From an uncultured Roseovarius sp. (GTDB lineage: Bacteria > Pseudomonadota > Alphaproteobacteria > Rhodobacterales > Rhodobacteraceae), in assembly GCF_947259555.1 (NCBI RefSeq), contig NZ_CAMYMD010000038.1, positions 1 to 64,000 on the forward strand: a stretch of 64,000 nt of DNA. The letters are read 5' to 3'. The notes below the pieces were generated by a model that searched no databases, was not told the DNA's origin, and saw nothing but the letters and a program-made list of their open reading frames with translations. Position 1 is the stretch's first letter; each line of letters starts with the position of its first letter. Shown here piece after piece: positions 36,453 to 46,233 of the stretch. Position numbers and translations under genes: made by a program.

Positions 36453-37262
36453 TCAGAACTTTACAGTCACACCGGGCAGGTTCAGCGCCTTGATGAGATC
36501 GCGCAATTCCTGACGTGCGGCGATGTTCGAAATGTTGAGGCCCTTCACCCCAATATCCTTGAGGTCCAGCAGGGTAAGGCCGCGTGGAAACAGCTCTCGG
36601 AAGATCACGCGCTCGTTGAAGCCCGGGGCGACGCGAAACCCGATCCTCTTTGCCAGATTGTCGATTGCATCGCCCATCTTCTTCTTGTTGACCATTTGTT
36701 GCGCACCAAGGCGGTTGCGGACCACAATCCAGTCTATTGCACGCAGCCCGGCTTGTGCCCTGAGTTGGCGGGCATTCCACACCATCTCTGAATAGACTGA
36801 GGGCCCCTGGATCTTCTTTCCATCGCTGTCGATATGGGCCAGCAGGTCAAAATCGATAAAGCTGTCATTCAGGGGCGTGATCAGCGTATCAGCAAGGCTG
36901 TGTGCCACCTGGCTCAGCCGGGTATGAGAGCCCGGGCAGTCGATCACGATAAAATCGCTATCGGCCTCCAGCTCTGCCACCGCCGCCGACAGGCGTCTGT
37001 CATAAACGTTCTCGCCGGGTTTGAGCTGATCGGCCTCCACTTCTGGGAGGTCGTGGTAGCGCGGGCTTGGCAGGTCCAGACCGGATGTCTCGATGAACCT
37101 CTTGCGATTCTCGGCGTAGCGGGCAAAGGTTTTTTGCCGCAAGTCCAGGTCGAGTGCGCTTGTCTTGTGCCCCATTCGTGCCAATGCCGTCGCGACGTGC
37201 ATGGACACCGTCGATTTGCCCGCGCCGCCCTTTTCATTGCCGACGACTATGATATGCGCCAT
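36453..37262 (-). CDS. mipZ: Division-plane positioning ATPase MipZ
   Basis: MipZ is a ParA/MinD-type ATPase that forms a gradient from ParB at the origins and keeps FtsZ away from the poles, placing division at mid-cell in alphaproteobacteria. The 269-residue product has the Walker A motif KGGAGKST at residues 11-18 with MipZ context (HIIVVGNEKGGAGKSTVSMHVATAL). It also shows the LDLDLRQKTFARYAENR segment, the FIVIDCPGSHTRLSQVAHSLADTLITPLNDSFID block, and a variable C-terminus. Single gene. Confidence 0.95.
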   Translation of the reverse strand: MAHIIVVGNEKGGAGKSTVSMHVATALARMGHKTSALDLDLRQKTFARYAENRKRFIETSGLDLPSPRYHDLPEVEADQLKPGENVYDRRLSAAVAELEADSDFIVIDCPGSHTRLSQVAHSLADTLITPLNDSFIDFDLLAHIDSDGKKIQGPSVYSEMVWNARQLRAQAGLRAIDWIVVRNRLGAQQMVNKKKMGDAIDNLAKRIGFRVAPGFNERVIFRELFPRGLTLLDLKDIGVKGLNISNIAARQELRDLIKALNLPGVTVKF

Positions 37263-37572
37263 GGTTTGCTTCCCCTGAGCTGCGGATAGCCCGCAAGCGG
37301 TTTTTTGCCAAACTCTATCTCTTGGCGCTGCAATAGGGAAGGGAAGGCCGGATGGTCAAGCGCATTGCGTGCACCCGGCCGGATCACGTTGACCCGGTTG
37401 CGATCGGGCGGCACCTCGGAAGATAAAGGGGCTATCCATGCTGCACTACATTTTTGGTGTAGATCGCCACCGTCCTCCAAGTCTGCGTGAAACGATGTTT
37501 CAAGGCCGAGGCGATCAGTCGGCCAAGCGGCTTTCACTGGCACCTGCCGCGTCGCGACGATAGTGTCCCCGC
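37263..37572. other. Divergent intergenic region between mipZ and the helicase gene
   Basis: These 310 bases must contain the promoters of both flanking genes. I see no reliable -35/-10 pair, no terminator and no small gene with a ribosome binding site. One frame on the minus strand is open, but its product has no family marks. Confidence 0.5.
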
Positions 37573-39102
37573 ATGACCGAAACCGCTCTGACATATTCGC
37601 CTGATCAGGCTGAGGCGCATGACCGTATCACCGACGCATTGCGTGGTGTCGGTGTCGATATTGATGACGGCGTGTTGACACCCCCGCGCGAGGGAAAACA
37701 GGCGGTTCTGGCGGTGGTGGGCAAGGCCGGGTCGGGCAAGACGCTACTTCTGGCCGCGCTCTACCGCGCGCTGGAGGAGGCAGGCGTTGATGTGGTTTCG
37801 GGCGATTGGGAGGGGCGCAAACGGCGTGACCGGCGCACGCTGGCCATTCTCGCCCCAACCAACAAGGCGGCGAGCGTGCTGCGCTTGCGCGGGGTGCCCG
37901 CGACGACCATTCACCGCATCCTCTACACCCCGGTCTATGACCCGGAATATGAGAAAATCGCCGAATGGCTGGCGGGGCAGGGCGACCGCCCCGAGGTCGA
38001 GGGGCTGACCGATCTGTCGCTCGACCGGGCCCTGGCGTTTTATCAGAGCAACAAGTCCATTCCGGGTGCGCTTGCTGCTGCCGGCCTGCGCGGGTCGGAC
38101 TTCATCACCGGCTGGAAACGTCGCGAAGAGCCGCTCGATATCGGGTTTGTCGATGAGGCGAGCATGCTCGATGCGCAGCAATTCGAGGATTTGAAAGAGA
38201 TTTTCCCGACGCTTCTGCTGTTCGGCGATCCGGCACAATTGCCGCCGGTGAAATCTAATGACGGCATGGTGTTCGAGACCCTGCCCGCGCCTGCCCGGCT
38301 GGAACTGAGCCGCATTCACCGGCAGGATGCTGATAACCCGATCCTCGATCTGGCGCATGCGCTCGCCGATCCGGCGTTGGAGTTTCATCATTTCGAACGG
38401 ATGATCGAGGACGCGGCCAAGCGCGACGAGCGGGTGAGGTGGGCCGAACGGGTCGAGGTCGATCTGATGGCGCGCTCGCCGGTCCTCGTCTGGCGCAACG
38501 CCACGCGCATCCGCTTGATCAACGCGTTTCGCGCGGTACATGGCGCGCCTGAGACCGCATTGCTGGAAGGGGAGCCGCTGGTGTGCGACGGTATTGAACT
38601 GCCGCTCAAGCATCGCAAGAAGCGGCTGGATCTTGAGGCGCGCGGGCTGATCAAGGGGGCGCAGGTGATCTATCTCGGCCCCGGCAAGCGCCCCGGTTTT
38701 TCGCGGCTGCATGTCATCGGTGCCGAGGACCCGCGCCTGTCGGCGGCGTCGATCGTGAAGATCGAAAAACCGGGTGAGGAAGAGCCGTTCATTCCCTATG
38801 CGGCCAATATGGGGGCGACCTTTCTGCACGGCGCGGCGGTGACGATCCACAAGGCGCAAGGCTCGCAATGGCGCGATGTTCAGGTCTTTGCCCCCGACAT
38901 CTATGCCGCCGCGCGGATGGGACGGTCGGAGGCCGGGCAGCCCTTGTGGAAGCGCCTCGCCTATGTGGCGATCACCCGCGCCGAGGAGCGGCTGCATTGG
39001 GTGGTACGTAATCGGCTGTCGAAACCCACCGCGCCGCTCAGCATCGACGATCTGCGAGCCGCGCCTGTGCCTTTGGAACTCGAACAGGAGGAAGAGCCAT
39101 GA
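37573..39102 (+). CDS. ATP-dependent SF1 helicase, RecD-like
   Basis: The 509-residue product is an SF1B-like (RecD/Dda-type) helicase. Walker A GKAGSGKT is at residues 50-57. Motif Ia is [15 protein letters not shown], motif II is [10 protein letters not shown], motif III is [13 protein letters not shown], motif IV/V is [13 protein letters not shown], and motif VI is [11 protein letters not shown]. It unwinds DNA in repair or recombination; no RecB/RecC partner is nearby, so it is a stand-alone enzyme. An SDR gene overlaps its stop by 4 bases. Confidence 0.9.
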   Translation: MTETALTYSPDQAEAHDRITDALRGVGVDIDDGVLTPPREGKQAVLAVVGKAGSGKTLLLAALYRALEEAGVDVVSGDWEGRKRRDRRTLAILAPTNKAASVLRLRGVPATTIHRILYTPVYDPEYEKIAEWLAGQGDRPEVEGLTDLSLDRALAFYQSNKSIPGALAAAGLRGSDFITGWKRREEPLDIGFVDEASMLDAQQFEDLKEIFPTLLLFGDPAQLPPVKSNDGMVFETLPAPARLELSRIHRQDADNPILDLAHALADPALEFHHFERMIEDAAKRDERVRWAERVEVDLMARSPVLVWRNATRIRLINAFRAVHGAPETALLEGEPLVCDGIELPLKHRKKRLDLEARGLIKGAQVIYLGPGKRPGFSRLHVIGAEDPRLSAASIVKIEKPGEEEPFIPYAANMGATFLHGAAVTIHKAQGSQWRDVQVFAPDIYAAARMGRSEAGQPLWKRLAYVAITRAEERLHWVVRNRLSKPTAPLSIDDLRAAPVPLELEQEEEP

Positions 39103-39818
39103 AATCCGTTCTCGTCACCGGGGCAAGTGCCGGTATTGGCGCCGCCTGCGCGCGCGCCTTTCTGGAGGCAGGCTGGCAGGTCGGCCTGATGGCGCGGCGC
39201 CCCGAGGCGCTGGAGGCGGTGGCCGAAGGCAATGACCGCGCGGTGATCTTGCCCGGCGACGTGACATCGCCTGACGATGTGGCGCGCTGTTTCGCGGATT
39301 TCACCGCCAAGTCGGGCCGCCTCGACGTGCTGTTCAACAACGCGGGCAGCTTTGGCCGCGCGGCGATGATTGACGAGTTGGGCTATGACGAATGGCGGCA
39401 GGTGGTCGATGTGAACCTGCATGGCATGTTTCTGTGCGCACAGGCGGCCTTCGGGCAGATGCGGCGGCAACACCCGCAAGGCGGGCGGATCATCAACAAC
39501 GGCTCGATCTCGGCCCATGCGCCGCGCGAAGGCTCGGTCGCCTATACCACGACGAAACACGCCATCACCGGGCTGACCAAGACGCTCAGTCTCGATGGCC
39601 GCGCGTTTGACATCGCTTGCGGGCAGATCGACATCGGCAATGCGCGCACCGAGTTGCTGGAGGGGATCATCGCCGCCAATCCCGGCAACCCGCCCCCCAC
39701 CATGGACGTGGCCGAGGTCGGGCGCGCGGTGCTGCATATGGCCGACCTGCCGCCCGAGGCGAATGTGCAATTCATGACGCTGATGGCCACGAAAATGCCA
39801 TTTGTCGGAAGGGGCTGA
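39099..39818 (+). CDS. Short-chain dehydrogenase/reductase
   Basis: The 239-residue product is a classical SDR with the cofactor motif TGASAGIG at residues 7-14, NNAG, a Ser in [11 protein letters not shown] and the catalytic YTTTK (Y-x3-K). It lacks an acidic residue at the usual NAD position and has R-R after LMA, so NADP is more likely. The substrate is unknown. It is translationally coupled to the helicase gene (ATGA overlap), but a functional link is not evident. Confidence 0.92.
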   Translation: MKSVLVTGASAGIGAACARAFLEAGWQVGLMARRPEALEAVAEGNDRAVILPGDVTSPDDVARCFADFTAKSGRLDVLFNNAGSFGRAAMIDELGYDEWRQVVDVNLHGMFLCAQAAFGQMRRQHPQGGRIINNGSISAHAPREGSVAYTTTKHAITGLTKTLSLDGRAFDIACGQIDIGNARTELLEGIIAANPGNPPPTMDVAEVGRAVLHMADLPPEANVQFMTLMATKMPFVGRG

Positions 39819-39855
39819 CGGGGCCGGAGCCTGAAGAAAGGGGGCGTCTAAAGAT

Positions 39856-40908
39856 ATGGGCATGCTTGCGGACTGGTCGCTTGCTGCACTGTTGGCAGCG
39901 TTTCTGCTGGCTGCGGGCGGGGTGTTGCTGACCGGTCTGAGAATCACAAGTGTCGTCGACAGGCTGGCAGACAGGACTGGCGTCGGCGAGGCGCTTGCGG
40001 GGGCGGTCCTGCTTGGGGCGGCAACATCATTGAGCGGAACGATCGTTTCCATTACGGTGGCTTTCGACGGCTATGCGTCCTTGGCGTATTCCAACAGCAT
40101 CGGCGGTATTGCCGCTCAGACCGCATTTTTGGCCATCGCGGATGTGGTGTACCGCAAAGCCAATCTGGAACACGCCGCCGCCGATTTGGCCAACATCTTT
40201 CAGTCGGTTACGTTGATCGTGCTTTTGACACTTCCGCTGATGGCGCAGACCCTACCGGATTTCACGATCCTCGCCGTTCATCCTGTTTCGCTGGTGATTC
40301 CGGTTGTCTATGTCTTCGCGCTGCTCGTCACTCGCGCGTTGCGCGAGCAGCCGATGTGGCATCCTGTTTCGACCAAGGATACAAGAGCAGACACACCCGA
40401 TGAGGAAGCCGATGACGCGGGCTGGACAAGCACGTCACGGCTTTTTTTGTTGCTCTTTCTGCTGATGCTGGTGATGGCGTTTTCGGGTTGGATCATTGCC
40501 AAGACAGCAGGCACGCTCACCGGGCGCATGGCGCTGTCGGGATCGCTCGTTGGTGCCCTGGCGACGGCGGTCGTGACATCGCTCCCCGAGCTTGTGACCA
40601 CCATTGCTGCGGTGCGCCGTGGGGCGTTGCAATTGGCGGTTGGCGGTATCATCGGCGGAAATACCTTTGACACGCTCTTTCTGACTGCGGCCGACCTATC
40701 CTATCGAGAGGGGTCTCTCTACCACGCGGCAGGCACGAGCGATCAGTTCTGGACCCTCACGGCGATCCTGATGACCGCCATTTTGCTGGGAGGGCTGATT
40801 TTGCGCCAACGCAAGGGGCCTGCGCATATCGGCGCGGAAAGCGTGGCGCTGCTTGTTGTCTACATGAGCGCGATTGCGGCTCAGGTGATTATGGGAACAG
40901 ACGGGTGA
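39856..40908 (+). CDS. Na+/Ca2+-exchanger-family membrane antiporter
   Basis: The 350-residue protein has about ten helices and two alpha-repeat motifs that face each other in this superfamily. They are ATSLSGTIVSITVAFDGYASLAYSNSIGG in the first half and VTSLPELVTTIAAVRRGALQLAVGGIIGGNTFDTLF in the second. The first repeat has SLSG in place of the usual SLPE acidic motif, so ion choice may be altered. A charged cytoplasmic loop (about 175-195) separates the halves. Cation/proton exchange is inferred. Confidence 0.82.
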   Translation: MGMLADWSLAALLAAFLLAAGGVLLTGLRITSVVDRLADRTGVGEALAGAVLLGAATSLSGTIVSITVAFDGYASLAYSNSIGGIAAQTAFLAIADVVYRKANLEHAAADLANIFQSVTLIVLLTLPLMAQTLPDFTILAVHPVSLVIPVVYVFALLVTRALREQPMWHPVSTKDTRADTPDEEADDAGWTSTSRLFLLLFLLMLVMAFSGWIIAKTAGTLTGRMALSGSLVGALATAVVTSLPELVTTIAAVRRGALQLAVGGIIGGNTFDTLFLTAADLSYREGSLYHAAGTSDQFWTLTAILMTAILLGGLILRQRKGPAHIGAESVALLVVYMSAIAAQVIMGTDG

Positions 40909-40970
40909 AGATAGTCCCATAAGAATGGCTTGCCGCGCTGTTGCAAATCGCTCGACGCTGATAGGGTCAA

Positions 40971-41732
40971 TCAACCTCGCCGCATCACCTGAAATGCGGC
41001 TGACGCACCCCAACCCGCTGCAATGGCAATTGCCAGCGACATCAAGCCGTAAAGCATGGGTTGTTCTCGTGAGAGGGTGAAGAGCCAGCGCTCCAACCCG
41101 ACTTTTCGCACGTCGATCACGGTCTCGAATTGTGACACAACCCGCCCCTCGCGGGTCAGGAAAATACGTGTCGAATAGACCCCTTCGGTAAGGTTGGCTG
41201 GCAAGGCGATTGCCGTCCGGAAAAGCGTCTGTTCGTCGAACACCACCGCACCCTCGCGCATTTGGTAGGCGCCCTGATCGCGCTTGATCCGGATCAGCGC
41301 GTCGGTAAAGCTCTCGACGTCCTCCACCATGCTCGCCGCGCCCACCGAGCGGATTGCACGTGGGATCGAGACGCGATGCCGGAGATCTTCGGTGCTGGAC
41401 AGCACCTTGTCGAGCGGGCCGGTCGTGGCCACGGCATAAAAGCTGGGCGCGGCATCGAGATCGACCATGTCGGTATTGACCCATATGCCGAATTGTCTCT
41501 CCTTGCGCCGCACCTGCACCGGTTGTGACGGTCCGGAGACCGATATCACCACATCGAGCGGTGTCTCGGGTATGGGCGATTCGCGTTTGACGGCACCAAA
41601 GATCAAAATGTCGGACCCCTCGAAGGTGGCGGTGATCGCCACTTTGTCGCTCGAAAGGCCAAGGACGACCTCTTCTGCGCGCAAGGGAAACGCGACAAGG
41701 ATCAACAATGCTGCAAATCGCAAGAGCATCAA
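40971..41732 (-). CDS. TIGR02186 family protein, partner of a TauE exporter
   Basis: The 253-residue product has a signal peptide (MMLLRFAALLILVAFPLRAE), a periplasmic part (to about 220) with EEVVLGLSSDKVAITATFEGSDILIFGAVKR and LFRTAIALPANLTEGVYSTRIFLTREG, and one C-terminal membrane helix. It fits the TIGR02186 family of unknown function, which occurs beside TauE/SafE exporters. Its ATG overlaps the exporter stop by 4 bases, so the two are made together and probably act together, for example in sulfite or sulfonate export. Confidence 0.88.
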   Translation of the reverse strand: MMLLRFAALLILVAFPLRAEEVVLGLSSDKVAITATFEGSDILIFGAVKRESPIPETPLDVVISVSGPSQPVQVRRKERQFGIWVNTDMVDLDAAPSFYAVATTGPLDKVLSSTEDLRHRVSIPRAIRSVGAASMVEDVESFTDALIRIKRDQGAYQMREGAVVFDEQTLFRTAIALPANLTEGVYSTRIFLTREGRVVSQFETVIDVRKVGLERWLFTLSREQPMLYGLMSLAIAIAAGWGASAAFQVMRRG

Positions 41733-42643
41733 TGCCCTCCGCTTGCGCCGAGAGAATAAAGCTCGGCGGGTTGCACAAGCAGGTCAAATGCAAGCTTTCC
41801 GCATACCACCAGCACCATGCCTGCCAGAAGAATGCGCAATTGCTCGGCCTTCATCCTTGTGCCGATCGTCGTCCCGATCTGCGCACCGATCACGCCCCCC
41901 ACAAGCAACAGAACCGCTAGAGCGATATCCACCGTGTAGTTGGTTGTGGCGTGCAGCATGGTGGTGAATGCGGTCACGAAAATGATCTGGAAGAGCGACG
42001 TCCCCACAACGACCTTGGTCGGCATGCCGAGCAGGTAGATCATCGCGGGCACCATGATGAAACCGCCGCCGACGCCCATGATCGCGGCCAGAATACCCAC
42101 GCTTACCCCCACCAGAAGCGGTGGAATGACCGAGATATAAAGGCCCGAGGTGCGAAAGCGCATCTTGAATGGTAGGCCATGTACCCAGCCGTGTTTCTTG
42201 CGTTTGGGGGCTGCGCCGCGACGCGTCTGACGAATGGCGCGCAGGCTCTCGACGAACATCATGCCGCCAACGACGCCGAGAAATACGACGTAGCACAGCT
42301 TGACCAACAGATCGACTTGTCCCTGCGACTTCAGGTAGTTGAATAATAGGACGCCCAATGCAGCACCTATCAGCCCGCCGATGAGCAGGACCGTGCCCAT
42401 TCGGAGATCCACCGTTTTGCGCCTGAGATGGGCCAGGACGCCGGAGAAAGACGAGGCGACAATCTGGTTGGCCTCGGTGGCAACGGCGACAGCGGGCGGA
42501 ATGCCGATGAAGAAAAGAAGTGGCGTCATCAAAAAACCGCCACCCACCCCGAACATGCCCGATAAAACGCCAACGAGGCCACCCAATCCCAATAGAAGGA
42601 AAGCGTTGACCGAAACCTCGGCTATGGGGAGGTAGATTTGCAT
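41729..42643 (-). CDS. TauE/SafE-family sulfite or sulfonate exporter
   Basis: The 304-residue protein has about eight helices in two TauE halves, with the repeat motif GVLSGMFGVGGGFLMTPLL near residue 25 and VGILAAIMGVGGGFIMVPAMIY in the second half. The family exports sulfite, sulfoacetate or other organosulfur anions. I start at MQIYLP (42643); the frame is open further upstream (a TTG at 42715 and an ATG 6 codons above), but the family begins near here. It is coupled to the TIGR02186 gene. Confidence 0.88.
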   Translation of the reverse strand: MQIYLPIAEVSVNAFLLLGLGGLVGVLSGMFGVGGGFLMTPLLFFIGIPPAVAVATEANQIVASSFSGVLAHLRRKTVDLRMGTVLLIGGLIGAALGVLLFNYLKSQGQVDLLVKLCYVVFLGVVGGMMFVESLRAIRQTRRGAAPKRKKHGWVHGLPFKMRFRTSGLYISVIPPLLVGVSVGILAAIMGVGGGFIMVPAMIYLLGMPTKVVVGTSLFQIIFVTAFTTMLHATTNYTVDIALAVLLLVGGVIGAQIGTTIGTRMKAEQLRILLAGMVLVVCGKLAFDLLVQPAELYSLGASGGH

Positions 42644-43079
42644 GATACCCCTTAGCCTCATGTTCGCTTTTAATGCAAGAGACACACTCAAGCGAATGGT
42701 CGCAGGCCCGATCAATTCTTGTTAACTGGACTCAACCTTCGTGTTTCCCGAAGGGCGGAAGCCATCTGCCTTGCAGGCAGGTTTGCGAATGCACGGCCTG
42801 CTGATCCTTGACAGAGCACGAAACCGTCAATGGGGTGTCTGGAAATCTCAGGTCGGAAAGGTGAGACTGGATTTCATCCAAAGAAATCGGATCAAGCAGA
42901 AGGCGCACTTGGCGCGGCTGAAATCGGGCGTTCATTTGTGACGCCAAGCAAAAGGCAGTGCCAGTCCTGTTTGGCAAATATTGAAGCGGGTAAAATACCA
43001 GATTGCATTCTGGATCAGGTGGCTTGGTGCGGCCTCGCCCGAGAGGATCGCGGGCAAGGCTAATTTAAAAAAAGCGCAC
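42644..43079. other. Intergenic region between the exporter and DUF465 genes
   Basis: These 436 bases contain short open frames on both strands (up to 81 codons on the minus strand, 42732-42977), but none has a convincing ribosome binding site or family. The stretch is AT-richer than its neighbours, and GTTAAC occurs at about 42721. Decayed coding DNA is possible but not shown. Confidence 0.4.
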
Positions 43080-43250
43080 TCAGGCGTTGATGCTGAGGCG
43101 CTCGATTTCTTCTTTGATTTTGAGCTTCTGTTTCTTGAGATCGGCAATCTCAAGGGTACTGCTGCCCGGCGCGCGCTGCGCCTGTTCCACTTGTTCCGAG
43201 AGCGCGTGATGTTTCCTCTTCAGTTCTTCAATATGCGAACTCAAGCTCAT
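43080..43250 (-). CDS. DUF465 / YdcH-family small coiled-coil protein
   Basis: A 56-residue product (MSLSSHIEELKRKHHALSEQVEQAQ... ending EEIERLSINA) is clearly a YdcH/DUF465 protein: an antiparallel helical pair with the L-KKQKLKIKEEIERL C-terminal half. The ATG at 43250 has GAGAGGAGA about 8 bases upstream. The role of the family is unknown. It lies between the exporter gene and the methyltransferase gene, all on the minus strand, with a 120-base gap after the methyltransferase. Confidence 0.9.
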   Translation of the reverse strand: MSLSSHIEELKRKHHALSEQVEQAQRAPGSSTLEIADLKKQKLKIKEEIERLSINA

Positions 43251-43370
43251 AGGCAGTCTCCTCTCTGGTGGGTGCGTCTATTCGACATGGGAAGTGCAGC
43301 ATATTTTTACAATAGTGTCACGCTGCGACTGCGAAATCTGAAGCAATTTGCGTGCGGCATTTTGCTAAAA

Positions 43371-44156
43371 TCAATGCGGAAAACTCAGCTCTGCGGCATT
43401 TCTGAGCACGTTTGATGTGGCGGGGGTATAGTCGTCGCCATCTTGATCGTGGCTTTCGCCTGCGTGCATCAGCCAGCCATCGTGAAGACGCATTGCCGCT
43501 CGCCCACCTTTGCGGCCCCGGATCAGCACCAGCCGTGCGGACCGGCCGCGGCGCGGAATCAGCGGCAAGATCTCGATTGAGCCGAGATGTGCTGACATGG
43601 CGGGCAGCAAATCTGTCAGCCGCTCGCACCGTTGGATGAAGGTAACGGTACCGCCGGACAGGGCCCGCCGCGCCGCCGCACGAACCCAATCGGTGAGAGG
43701 CCGTGCCTCACCCAAGGCGTGCTCTCGGTCGGAGTCCTGCGCTGGAGTGCCGGTTGTGCGATCGAAATAAGGCGGGTTGGCAATAACATGGTTGAATTGC
43801 CGCGCGCGCAATCCGGCGGGCATGGCTGCAAGATCGCCTTCGTGGACATCGAACGGGATTGAGTTGTTGGCGGCGTTCTGGCGAGCAAGCGACGCGTAGG
43901 CGGGTTGCAACTCTAGCCCTGTCAGCACCAGCCCAGCCACGCGCGTCGCAACGCAGAGCGCGGCAATGCCTGACCCGCAGCCCAGGTCGAGCAAGCTCTG
44001 CCCGGCGCGTGCCGGCACGCTGGCGGCCAGCAGTACCGGATCGACCCCCGCGCGATAGCCCTTGCGCGGTTGTGAGATTCGCAATCGGCCGCCAAGAAAG
44101 GCGTCATGGCTGAGATCGGCCTCTGCAAATGGCTCAGTCCTCAAGCGAAAATCCAT
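43371..44156 (-). CDS. TrmN6-like N6-adenine methyltransferase
   Basis: The 261-residue product is a SAM-dependent methyltransferase with motif I LDLGCGSG at residues 56-63 and the N6-adenine motif NPPY at 127-130. The start, LRISQPRKGYRAGVDPVLLAASV, is typical of tRNA1(Val) A37 methyltransferase TrmN6 (YfiC). RNA rather than DNA is the expected target. It overlaps the DUF2007 gene by 23 bases and is probably coupled to it. Confidence 0.87.
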   Translation of the reverse strand: MDFRLRTEPFAEADLSHDAFLGGRLRISQPRKGYRAGVDPVLLAASVPARAGQSLLDLGCGSGIAALCVATRVAGLVLTGLELQPAYASLARQNAANNSIPFDVHEGDLAAMPAGLRARQFNHVIANPPYFDRTTGTPAQDSDREHALGEARPLTDWVRAAARRALSGGTVTFIQRCERLTDLLPAMSAHLGSIEILPLIPRRGRSARLVLIRGRKGGRAAMRLHDGWLMHAGESHDQDGDDYTPATSNVLRNAAELSFPH

Positions 44157-44349
44157 TGTCGATCAGCGCGACACGCGCATCGTCATAGTCGGCATCCGCG
44201 ACCATCAGGCGACGAGGAAAAATACCGATGGACCCTTCGAGGATGCTCATGTTTACGTCCATCTCAAAGCAGTCTATACCCTCGCCCTGAAGAAGCGCCT
44301 GGGCAAAGGCGATAGACGCTGGATCATTCGTGCGTAAAAGCTGTTTCAT
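44134..44349 (-). CDS. DUF2007 protein
   Basis: A 71-residue protein of the DUF2007 (putative signal-transducing) family: MKQLLRTNDPASIAFAQALLQGEGI, then a second half with IFPRRLMVADADYDDARVALIDNGF. Its fold resembles a small ferredoxin-like domain and its role is unknown. It is first of a two-gene unit with the methyltransferase and divergent from the polyprenyl synthase. Confidence 0.9.
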   Translation of the reverse strand: MKQLLRTNDPASIAFAQALLQGEGIDCFEMDVNMSILEGSIGIFPRRLMVADADYDDARVALIDNGFSLED

Positions 44350-44405
44350 AGGCCATAGATAAGGGCAGGGCTTGTGCTATGTCGAGCCGTGTTGACGGGA
44401 GTGTT

Positions 44406-45407
44406 ATGGGATTGGACGAGACCGCGACGAAACCGCATGAACAACTGGCCGCGCATCTCGCGGGCAAGATGGAGGCGGTCAACACGTTGATCCGTGATCG
44501 TATGGCATCGCGCCATGCACCGCGTATTCCACAAGTGACCGCACATCTGGTAGAGGCGGGCGGCAAGCGGCTGCGCCCGATGCTGACGCTTGCGACGGCT
44601 GATCTGTGTGGCTATGACGGACCTTACGACGTTCATCTGGCAGCGACGGTCGAGTTTATTCACACCGCCACGCTATTGCACGACGACGTGGTGGACGAGA
44701 GCGCGCAGCGCCGTGGGCGGCCTACCGCCAACCTTCTGTGGGACAACAAGTCGAGCGTACTGGTGGGCGACTACCTGTTCGCGCGCGCGTTTCAGTTGAT
44801 GGTCGAACCCGGTTCACTTCGAGTTCTGGATATTCTGGCAAATGCCTCCGCTACGATCGCCGAGGGTGAGGTGCTGCAACTGAGTGCGGCACAGGATCTG
44901 GCGACGACCGAAGATATTTATCTTCAGGTGGTGCGTGGCAAGACAGCGGCGCTGTTTTCTGCGGCAACAGAGGTGGGTGGCGTGATCGCCAGCGCACCGG
45001 AGGATCAGGTAAAGGCGCTTTTTGAATATGGTGATGCGCTTGGTATCGCCTTTCAGATCGTGGATGATCTGCTGGATTATCAAGGCGACGCTAAGGCGAC
45101 GGGAAAAAACGTAGGAGACGATTTTCGCGAACGCAAGCTGACGCTGCCGGTGATCAAGGCGATCGCGGCAGCGGATGTCGAGGAGCGGGCTTTTTGGCGG
45201 AGGGTCATCGAAAAGGGCGATCAGCGCGAGGGCGATCTGGCACACGCGCTTGACCTTCTGGACAAACACGCGGCTTTGGATCAGACGCGTGACAATGCGC
45301 AGGAGTGGGTCGCCAAAGCGCGAGGCGCTTTGCGAGTCTTGCCCGCGCATCCGGTCCGCGAGATGCTGGACCATCTGGCCGATTACGTGGTGGCGCGTAT
45401 CAGCTGA
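44406..45407 (+). CDS. ispB: Long-chain polyprenyl diphosphate synthase (ubiquinone side chain)
   Basis: This enzyme adds isopentenyl units to make the octa- or decaprenyl tail of ubiquinone. The 333-residue product has the first aspartate-rich motif DDVVD at 93-97 and the second, DDLLD, at 220-224, plus the GGKRLRP site. Tail length cannot be read. I prefer the ATG at 44406 with GGGAG at 44397-44401 over one at 44379. It converges with ispE (8-base overlap of ends), and both are isoprenoid genes. Confidence 0.93.
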   Translation: MGLDETATKPHEQLAAHLAGKMEAVNTLIRDRMASRHAPRIPQVTAHLVEAGGKRLRPMLTLATADLCGYDGPYDVHLAATVEFIHTATLLHDDVVDESAQRRGRPTANLLWDNKSSVLVGDYLFARAFQLMVEPGSLRVLDILANASATIAEGEVLQLSAAQDLATTEDIYLQVVRGKTAALFSAATEVGGVIASAPEDQVKALFEYGDALGIAFQIVDDLLDYQGDAKATGKNVGDDFRERKLTLPVIKAIAAADVEERAFWRRVIEKGDQREGDLAHALDLLDKHAALDQTRDNAQEWVAKARGALRVLPAHPVREMLDHLADYVVARIS

Positions 45408-46233
45408 GCCGTACGGAGCGCACCCACCATTCGGGCCGCTTGGCACTTAGGGCAGTTGCGGCGTTGGCCGCGCTGATGGCCTCGGGGTAGAGGCCGAAGC
45501 AGGTCGCACCCGAGCCTGACATGCGCGCGAGGCCGCAGTCCGACGTTGCTGCGATATCTTCCAGAACATCAGTAATGACCGGGACCTCCTCCAGCGCCGG
45601 ATCTTGAAGATCGTTGCGTTGACACGCGAGCCAGCGGATCAGTGCCATAGTATCGGGCCAGGTGGGCAAATCGTTGGGCATGGCGGGGTTGTCGCGCTGT
45701 CGGAGGCGTCGAAAGATCGCCGGCGTGGATGCCGGAACGCCGGGATTTACCAGAATTGCGTGTAGCGTCGGCAGGTTGGGCACTGGCTGGGTGTCTTCGC
45801 CAATGCCCCGCATCCGGGCCGATCGTGCCAACAGGCAAACCGGCACATCGGCCCCGAGGCGCAGCACGTCGTCCGGAGGTGTCTCGCCGCTCATTCTAGA
45901 CAGGCCACGCAAGCAGGCTGCGGCATCGCTGGAGCCACCGCCGATGCCCGCTGCGGATGGCAGTTGCTTGTCGAGCGTCATGTGGGCGCGTTGACCCATC
46001 ATCGCTGCCGCGCGCAGCACGAGATTGTCCTGAGTCTCGGGGACGCCCGGCGCCATTGGCCCGATCACGGTCAGGCTGTTCTGGTCAGCGGGTACAATCG
46101 TCAGGATATCGCCCAAATCGGCAAAAACAACCAGTGAATCCAGCAAGTGAAAGCCATCGTCTCGCCGCCCGGTGACGTGCAATGTCAGGTTTATTTTGGC
46201 CGGGGCTGTCTCAGTTATTGGCGGGTGTGGCAT
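45400..46233 (-). CDS. ispE: 4-diphosphocytidyl-2-C-methyl-D-erythritol kinase
   Basis: IspE phosphorylates CDP-methylerythritol in the MEP route to isoprenoid precursors. The 277-residue product is a GHMP kinase with the start ETAPAKINLTLHVTGRRDDGFHLLDSLV, the ATP loop LPSAAGIGGGSSDAAACLRGL, and the C-terminal RMSGSGATCFGLY. It overlaps the TPR gene upstream by 23 bases, so the two are in one transcript. Confidence 0.96.
   Translation of the reverse strand: MPHPPITETAPAKINLTLHVTGRRDDGFHLLDSLVVFADLGDILTIVPADQNSLTVIGPMAPGVPETQDNLVLRAAAMMGQRAHMTLDKQLPSAAGIGGGSSDAAACLRGLSRMSGETPPDDVLRLGADVPVCLLARSARMRGIGEDTQPVPNLPTLHAILVNPGVPASTPAIFRRLRQRDNPAMPNDLPTWPDTMALIRWLACQRNDLQDPALEEVPVITDVLEDIAATSDCGLARMSGSGATCFGLYPEAISAANAATALSAKRPEWWVRSVRLS

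Noticed and set aside
37247-37594. 115-codon minus-strand frame covering the mipZ-helicase gap
   Set aside because: It overlaps the start of mipZ and of the helicase gene, lacks a ribosome binding site and has no family marks.
42732-42977. 81-codon minus-strand frame between the TauE exporter and DUF465 genes
   Set aside because: No ribosome binding site and no recognisable family.
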